In this document: positions 58,597 through 64,000 of the stretch, piece after piece
How the letters are laid out: each line of letters starts with the position of its first letter
Position numbering within the stretch: position 1 is the stretch's first letter
Translations under genes and position numbers: made by a program
Notes under the pieces: model-generated
The model's input: only the letters and a program-made list of their open reading frames with translations
What the model was told of the DNA's origin: nothing
Databases searched by the model: none
NCBI RefSeq assembly: GCF_017876755.1
Contig: NZ_JAGIOO010000001.1
Span: 9,376,187-9,440,186, forward strand
Origin: Crossiella equi
Lineage (GTDB): Bacteria; Actinomycetota; Actinomycetes; Mycobacteriales; Pseudonocardiaceae
Reading direction: 5' to 3'
DNA: 64,000 bases

Positions 58597-59828
58597 TGAG
58601 CACGCACCAGATCACCTTCCTGCTGGCGGACATCGCCCTGGTCATCGTGCTCGCCCGCCTGCTGGGCACGGCGGCCCGGAAGCTGGGACAGCCACCAGTG
58701 ATCGGTGAGCTGGTCGCGGGCATCCTGCTCGGCCCCACCCTGTTCGGCGCCGAGTTCGCCGCAGCGGTCTTCCCCGAGGACGTCCGGCCCTTCCTGGCGG
58801 CTATCGCGAACCTGGGTGTCGCGCTGTTCATGGCCATGGTCGGCATGGAACTGGACCACGGCCTGCTGCGCGGCCGGAGCAAGGCGGCGATCTCGGTCTC
58901 GGTTTGCTCGGTCGTGCTGCCCTTCGGCCTCGGGGTGTGCCTCGCGCTGTATCTGGCACGCCACCACACGACGTCCAGCGGGCCGGGCTTCCTGCTGTTC
59001 ATGGGCGTGGCGATCTCGGTGACCGCGTTCCCCGTGCTGGCCAGGATCCTCACCGACCACGGCCTGCGGGACACCCCGGAGGGCGGGCTGGCCCTGGTCA
59101 GCGCGGCGGTGGGGGACGTGCTCGCCTGGTCGGCCCTGGCGGTGGTGATTGCCGTGGCGAGCGGGACCGGCGAAACCGGGTGGACGGTCCTGCTGTTCCT
59201 GCCCTACCTCGCCACCATGCTCTGGGTGGTGCGCCCCCTGCTGCGCAAACTGATCACACCGCGCACCCGGCTGGGTCCTGGCCTGTTCACCGCGGTGTTC
59301 GCGGGTGTCCTCATCTCCGGTGCGGTCACCGAATGGCTCGGGCTGCACACGATTTTCGGCGCCTTCCTCTTCGGTGCGATGCTGCCCCAGCGCCACACCA
59401 CCAGACTGCGCGAGGACCTCTCCGACCGCCTGGGCAGCGTGAACGGCACTCTGCTGCTACCGGTGTTCTTCGTTGTGGCGGGCCTCCAGGTCGACCTGAC
59501 GACCATCGGACTGCTGGGCCTGGGCGACCTGACCCTGGTACTCGCGGTCGCGATCACCGGCAAGTTCGCGGGCGCCTACCTGGGCGCCCGCCTCTACCGC
59601 CTGTCCGGCTGGCAGAGTTCAGTGCTGGCTGTGCTGATGAACACCAGGGGCCTCACCGAACTGATCGTCCTGAGTGTGGGCAGGCAGTACAACCTCATCG
59701 ACGCCAACCTCTACACCATCCTGGTGCTCATGGCACTCACCACCACAGCCATGACCGGCCCCCTGCTCCACCTGCTCTACCGCCGCGACCGCACCCCAGC
59801 CCACCTACCCACCCCCAACGCCCGCTAA
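58596..59828 (+). CDS. Cation/proton antiporter (CPA2, Kef-type)
   Basis: This is a membrane antiporter of 410 residues from ATG 58596 (TGATG overlap). It has about 12 hydrophobic segments. Family blocks are KLGQPPVIGELVAGILLGPT, MAMVGMELDHGLLRG, SVTAFPVLARIL and LLPVFFVVAGLQVDLTTIGL. There is no TrkA-N or C-terminal regulatory domain. Similar genes close many actinobacterial antibiotic clusters; a role in pH/ion balance or product tolerance is inferred only. It ends the cluster. Confidence 0.9.
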   Translation: MSTHQITFLLADIALVIVLARLLGTAARKLGQPPVIGELVAGILLGPTLFGAEFAAAVFPEDVRPFLAAIANLGVALFMAMVGMELDHGLLRGRSKAAISVSVCSVVLPFGLGVCLALYLARHHTTSSGPGFLLFMGVAISVTAFPVLARILTDHGLRDTPEGGLALVSAAVGDVLAWSALAVVIAVASGTGETGWTVLLFLPYLATMLWVVRPLLRKLITPRTRLGPGLFTAVFAGVLISGAVTEWLGLHTIFGAFLFGAMLPQRHTTRLREDLSDRLGSVNGTLLLPVFFVVAGLQVDLTTIGLLGLGDLTLVLAVAITGKFAGAYLGARLYRLSGWQSSVLAVLMNTRGLTELIVLSVGRQYNLIDANLYTILVLMALTTTAMTGPLLHLLYRRDRTPAHLPTPNAR

Positions 59829-60066
59829 CCTCCACCGGAAGCCCGGCCGGGCTACTCGGACCGCGGAGGGACATCGATCCCGTGCTTCCGACTCGGCCAA
59901 GCCGATTGGACAATGCTGCGATCATGCTCAAACCGTCTGATCGCGCCCCGACACCAACAACCCAGGACGTCCCTCAGTCTCGCGTCGAGCCGACGCTCCA
60001 AACGCGCCACTGGTAACACGGGCAGCTTCTTCGACCTGCTCTCCACACCCTGACCGCCCCGAGTCT

Positions 60067-61438
60067 GGGACTGTAAAACGAGCGGTGTAACTCCCGATCA
60101 TGGAAGTGCACCTGATGACCGACATGATGTCCGGCGTGGAGAACGCTGAGGACTCGAAGCCCGCGACCGGCCTGGACGAGCAGCTCGTCGCGCAGCTGGT
60201 GAGCAGCGCCCAGGCCAGCGGGCTCAAGCTGACCGGTGAGGGCGGGATGCTGCAGCAGCTGACCAAGCGGCTGCTCGAGTCCGCGCTCGAAGGCGAGATC
60301 ACCGACCACCTCGGCTATGACAAGCACGACCCGGCCGGCCGCGGGACCGGCAACTCGCGTAACGGCACCCGGTCCAAGACCGTGCTCACCGATGTCGGCC
60401 CGGTCGAGATCGACGTGCCGCGTGACCGCGACGCCAGCTTCGAGCCCAAGATCGTCGCCAAGCGGCAGAGGCGCTTGGGCGGTGTGGACGAGATGGTGAT
60501 CTCCTTGGCTGCCAAAGGGCTCACGACCGGGGAGATCTCCGCGCACCTGGCCGAGGTCTATGGCGCTGAGGTGTCGCGCCAGACGATCTCCACCATCACC
60601 GACAAGGTGGTCGAGGGCATGGTCGAGTGGCAGAACCGGCCCCTCGACTCGGTGTATCCGGTGATCTTCATCGATGCGATCCACGTCAAGATTCGGGACG
60701 GTCAGGTGGCCAACCGGCCGATCTACGTCGCGCTCGCGGTCACCTGTGAGGGCCGCCGCGACATTCTCGGGTTGTGGGCCGGCGACGGCGGCGAGGGCGC
60801 CAAGTACTGGCTGCATGTCCTCACCGAACTGAAGAACCGCGGCGTGGCCGACGTGCTGATGGTGGTCTGTGACGGGCTGACCGGGCTGCCGGATGCGATC
60901 ACCACGGTCTGGCCGCAGACGATCACGCAGACCTGCGTGGTTCACTTGCTGCGCAACAGTTTCCGCTACGCGGGTCGTCAGCACTGGGACGCGATCGCCA
61001 AAGCGCTCAAGCCGGTCTACACCGCGCCGACTGAGGCCGCCGCCCGCGAGCGGTTCGCCGAGTTCACCGAGGCCTGGGGCGCACGCTACCCGGCGATCGT
61101 GCGGTTGTGGGACAACGCCTGGGCCGAGTTCGTGCCGTTCCTCGCCTTCGATCCGGAGATCCGGCGGGTGATCTGCTCGACCAACGCCATCGAGAGCGTC
61201 AACGCCCGCATCCGCCGCGCCGTCAAGGCCCGCGGCCACTTTCCGAACGAGCAGGCTGCCCTGAAGTGCGTCTACATGGCGATCATGAGCCTGGATCCGA
61301 CCGGCACCGGCCGCAAACGCTGGACGATGCGGTGGAAGCCCGCGCTCAACGCGTTCGAGATCGCCTTCGACGGCCGCCTGGCCGCCGGACGCAAGTAGTT
61401 TCCTTCAACCCGAGTTACACCGCTCGTTTGACAGACCC
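60067..61438 (+). mobile_element. IS256-type insertion sequence, complete right copy
   Basis: The inverted ends are 27 bp with two mismatches: gggactgtaaaacgagcggt... at 60067-60093 and its complement at 61412-61438. The transposase lies between. Flanks (ccgagtct left, gcagttcg right) do not match, so no target duplication is visible; one end may have been reshaped by recombination with another copy. It is inverted relative to the near-identical copy at 1-933. Confidence 0.93.
60100..61398 (+). CDS. IS256-family (mutator-type) transposase
   Basis: This is a full-length transposase of 432 residues from ATG 60100. Catalytic triad regions: IFIDAIHVKIRD (Asp), VADVLMVVCDGLTGLPDAIT (Asp) and ICSTNAIESVNARIRRAV (Glu). 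The YGAEVSRQTISTITDKV segment upstream and the C(x)2H-like TCVVHLLRNSFRY also fit the family. It catalyses copy-out transposition by the DDE mechanism. The frame is intact and the ends are well kept, so it is probably active. Confidence 0.95.
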   Translation: MEVHLMTDMMSGVENAEDSKPATGLDEQLVAQLVSSAQASGLKLTGEGGMLQQLTKRLLESALEGEITDHLGYDKHDPAGRGTGNSRNGTRSKTVLTDVGPVEIDVPRDRDASFEPKIVAKRQRRLGGVDEMVISLAAKGLTTGEISAHLAEVYGAEVSRQTISTITDKVVEGMVEWQNRPLDSVYPVIFIDAIHVKIRDGQVANRPIYVALAVTCEGRRDILGLWAGDGGEGAKYWLHVLTELKNRGVADVLMVVCDGLTGLPDAITTVWPQTITQTCVVHLLRNSFRYAGRQHWDAIAKALKPVYTAPTEAAARERFAEFTEAWGARYPAIVRLWDNAWAEFVPFLAFDPEIRRVICSTNAIESVNARIRRAVKARGHFPNEQAALKCVYMAIMSLDPTGTGRKRWTMRWKPALNAFEIAFDGRLAAGRK

Positions 61439-61577
61439 GCAGTTCGAGCAGGCGAACCTGACTCGGGAGCTGGGTGGTGGCCGGCCACTAGCACGCGAGG
61501 CGTGAGTCGACCTGTTGCGCCGTCGATCGCCTGATCTGTCCGGTGCTCTCTGATGTTCAGGGGCTTGCTGCCTCGTT

Positions 61578-62015
61578 TCAGGAAGGTCGGACCCCAAGCT
61601 GTTTATTTGGCCAAAGGTCGAGAAAGACAGAGGTAGCTGCAGTCGTTGGCAAGCTGTTTTGAGGAAACGAGGCACGTATGATGTACGCTGCCGGAACGAC
61701 AAATAGCTCCATGAAAAACCTGTCGTGTATGTGACCGAAGGTTTCGACGCCAATTTCCTCGTGGGAAAATTGGGTGCAGGCTATTTCAGAGTTTGCGTCA
61801 TTCAGGCCAAGTGGTGGAACGCTGTCGTGCACGTTGACGGTAAGTTGGATCTCTCCCGTGTGCAGTCCGACGAGCACATGGGCGTATCCGTCGCCGGGAA
61901 TGATGACACCGTCACCGGTGCTGCGGTCGCCAAGTGGTTGTCCGAAGCGATCCCGCTGACCGATCTGGAGGTAGCCGTAGTGCACCCAGATCCGACCGGT
62001 GACGGTGTCGATCAT
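61578..62015 (-). CDS. ComJ/Nin-like protein next to the second DNase
   Basis: The protein has 145 residues, minus strand, from ATG 62015 with ggtgagga upstream, 31 bases after the DNase stop. Its core (GYAHVLVGLHTGEIQLTVNV, then HDSVPPLG) has the same pattern as the ComJ/Nin-like protein at 26755 (HHILVQTT..VTVEIWDQCAPP). The end of the frame (FLDLWPNKQLGVRPS) looks less conserved and may be altered. Short spacing suggests co-translation with the DNase. An inhibitor role is inferred from position and pattern. Confidence 0.5.
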   Translation of the reverse strand: MIDTVTGRIWVHYGYLQIGQRDRFGQPLGDRSTGDGVIIPGDGYAHVLVGLHTGEIQLTVNVHDSVPPLGLNDANSEIACTQFSHEEIGVETFGHIHDRFFMELFVVPAAYIIRASFPQNSLPTTAATSVFLDLWPNKQLGVRPS

Positions 62016-62046
62016 TGTGTCCTCACCAGTTCGAAGCTAGTCGAAG

Positions 62047-63346
62047 TCAGCCGGTGATGGCGAGCCAGAACGCTTCGCCGTCGATGATGCGCTGGTCTCG
62101 GTACAGGTAGTTGCCGATCCAGGATCCTGCGGTTTCGTTGTCGCGCTCGTCAATGCCGCGGATGGAGTACGGCCTGCCCGATGCTGCGCCTTGGTAGGTC
62201 GAAGCCATCGGGTACTCGTCGCAGCTCAGCGGTGGTGGCACTGCTCCGCTCGGGCAGGCCCGGTTGCGGTTGTCGAGGATGAGTTGCGGATTCGTCGTCC
62301 GGGTGAGCGCTTCTCCGCCGGGGAACCGGCCGTCCGGGGTGAAGGCTCGGCCCGGGTTTTCCCGGCAATCGGTTGTAGGCGTCGTGGATGTGCCAGGCGG
62401 CCTCCTCGACCTCCGGTCTGCTGACGGACAGGCCGTTGTAGTAGCCGGGGTAGTCCGGGTACCGGCAGCCGTGCGTGCCGCCCCACGCGACGCCGCTGTC
62501 GCAGCGGACGATGGGAGTGGTTGGGTTGGTGAGCCGGATCCCCGGACCTGCGACTGCGCTGTGCACCAAGCCCATGGAGAAGATGTTCGTCGACCCGGAC
62601 ATCGGGTTGGGTGCCTCGGAGTTGATCGCCCAGTGCCAGTCGCGGACGTATCCGTTGTGGACCGCCTCCTGGTCGTACTGCATGGGGCGCGACGTGCAGT
62701 CACCGGCGCAGTCGACCTTCGGCAGGATCGTGGTGCCGGCCGTCGCGATGCCGGTGGCGTTGTGGTAGCCGATCGTGTTGTAGTGGCTCCAGCCGCGGCC
62801 TGAGCCAGGCAGGAAGACGATGTCGGCCGTGTTGATGTGAGCGGTGCCGAGAACCCGGCCTGTGTTTCGCTCGTAGATCACGTACTGCCACTCGGTCCAG
62901 ATGCACATCACCTGGCGGTTGTCCAAGGCGGGGACACCGCCGTTGTTCGCCGACAGGTCACACGCTGGCGGGGGCACGATGGCCCGGGTTGACGTGTCGC
63001 TCCTCCCGCTGCTGACCTGCTTGAGGCACTGCGCCAGCAGGCTGCCATCTCTGGTCGACCTGCCGTCGGTGCAGCTGGCACCCTCGTGCTCGAAGGTGTT
63101 CGCGTTCTCCCCGGTGACCTCAGGCTTCGCGGGTGTCGACAGAGACGCGAACCGGTCGAAGAACTTCTTCGCCTCACCTGTAGCAGAGTTCCTGCTCGGC
63201 GATTGAGTCAGAAGAAGGGCAGGCGATTTCATCGCGTTCTTGGGCTGGGCTACTTCGCCGGGATCAGCCTGCGCCGTACCGAGGGCGCCAAGCGTCGAAG
63301 CGACCGAAAAAAGGCATAGCGCGGCCGCGAGAGATCTCCATCTCAT
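62047..63346 (-). pseudogene. Secreted NucA/NucB-type DNase, frameshifted near 62358
   Basis: From ATG 63346 (minus strand) the first frame gives a signal peptide (SLAAALCLFSVASTLGALG), a long exported region (TEWQYVIYERNTGRVLGTAH, HNGYVRDWHWAINSEAPNP) and ends shortly after AYNRLPG. The DNase signature CDEYPMASTYQGAASGRPYS and the ending NYLYRDQRIIDGEAFWLAIT lie in the next frame, ending at 62047. Removing one G at the ggg/aaaa junction (about 62356-62362) would restore one protein of about 432 residues. Without that, the exported part lacks the nuclease. It is related to the DNase at 25520 in the C-terminal domain only. Confidence 0.75.
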
Positions 63347-63898
63347 TAAATTATCCCCCTGATCTGGGTGGCATCTCCATCCCCTGGAGCCACCGTGGTG
63401 GGGAGCCTAAAGCGGACCTCCTCGGCATCGCATTAGTCTCATTGGGTGAAAGGGTCCGGTGGGAGCTCGTGCTCCCCAACGCGTTTCATTCGGAGGCCGA
63501 CTGGTTCTGTTGGTTCGCCGGGCTGTGCGATGAATCTGCTTGTTGACCTGGCGCGTTGTGGTGCTCTGAGAATCACAACGCGCGCAATCCGCCGGGGAGG
63601 ACCAAGGATCGGCGTCAGAGATCACCTCGCCGAGCAGTTTCGCGTCGCAGTGTTGCAGGAAGCCGCGTAGCGGTTTGTTGGCCATAGCGGCGGAAGCGTT
63701 CAACGAGTCTCCGTCGAGCCAGGTGGCGGTCCTGGCGACCTCGACATCGGCAAGCGAGGCTGCGAGGTGAGTCGACCAAGTGTTGTCCACCCGGTCGAGC
63801 AGGCTGTTCCGGAGCCGGCATGACGTGAACCTCGCACTCGTCGAGCAGATCCTGCACGCCTGCGCCAGTCCTGCTGGCCGCAGAGGCCAGCGCTGTCC
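63347..63898. other. Intergenic region upstream of the second DNase gene
   Basis: No supported gene. A minus-strand frame (63790 to 63407) gives LADVEVARTATWLDGDSLNA and AMANKPLRGFLQHCDAKLLG, which look protein-like but lack a clear start and family. The left part, with lower GC, likely includes the promoter of the minus-strand DNase gene. Confidence 0.35.
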
Positions 63899-64000
63899 TT
63901 ACTCGAGGGGGCAGAGGCCGTCTTGAAGCTGTTCGCGTATCGCGTTGCCGAGGCCTTGCGCTACCGCAGAGAGGTGGCGAACCAGCAGCTCGTCGCGGCT
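63899..64000 (-). CDS. Possible C-terminal end of an unknown gene, cut by window edge
   Basis: A minus-strand frame enters at 64000 and stops at 63899. It gives ELLVRHLSAVAQGLGNAIRE, then QLQDGLCPLE. Composition is plausible for a real protein, but only 33 residues are visible and no family can be named. Confidence 0.3.
   Translation of the reverse strand, partial: SRDELLVRHLSAVAQGLGNAIREQLQDGLCPLE

Overview
The window is high-GC DNA (mostly GTG/ATG starts, many 1-4 base start/stop overlaps) with a Streptomyces- or Pseudonocardiales-like gene set. It suggests a filamentous actinobacterium; no rRNA, tRNA or core housekeeping locus is present to narrow this further.

Layout. (1) 1-3466 is an insertion-sequence graveyard: the truncated left copy of an IS256-type element, an IS701-like remnant, an intact IS3-type element with perfect 19-bp ends, and an IS110-type remnant. 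(2) 3489-12567 is a decaying type I-E CRISPR-Cas locus: array 1 (22 repeats), a frameshifted cas3, array 2 (31 repeats), cse1, a frameshifted cse2 and the first ~40 codons of cas7, after which the locus is cut off. (3) 13659-21065 is a second type I-E interference operon (cas3, cse1, cse2, cas7, cas5, cas6e). In it the Cas3 C-terminal domain is not at the end of the Cas3 frame but is joined in frame to Cse1. No cas1 or cas2 is visible in the window. (4) 21169-22440 is a decayed LigD-type ligase/polymerase gene. (5) 23107-27267 holds small secreted proteins, ending in a NucA/NucB-type DNase and a probable ComJ/Nin-type inhibitor.

(6) 27537-59828 is a nonribosomal peptide biosynthetic cluster: SDR, PLP aminotransferase, tryptophan 2,3-dioxygenase, LuxR-type regulator, a 4161-residue NRPS (FAAL-T-C-A-T-C-A-MT-T-C-A-T), a HelD/HelR-like RNA-polymerase-associated ATPase, an MFS exporter, a type II thioesterase, a second NRPS (C-A-T-TE), an MbtH protein, an MIO-type phenylalanine aminomutase/ammonia-lyase, a free A-T didomain, a flavin halogenase, an O-methyltransferase and a cation/proton antiporter. 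By eye, the A-domain codes suggest Thr, N-methyl-Thr, Gly-like and Phe-like residues after an acyl starter. The mutase, A-T didomain and halogenase resemble the carrier-bound beta-aryl-amino-acid route known from C-1027. HelR-like proteins protect RNA polymerase from rifamycins, so the product may act on RNA polymerase.

(7) 60067-61438 is a complete IS256-type element, nearly identical and inverted relative to the one at the left edge. (8) 61578-63346 holds a second, frameshifted DNase plus inhibitor-like pair on the minus strand.

Several frameshifts fall at short G-runs (cas3 near 6604, cse2 near 12150, cas3/cse1 near 16000, DNase near 62358). Real decay and sequencing error cannot be separated from the sequence alone.
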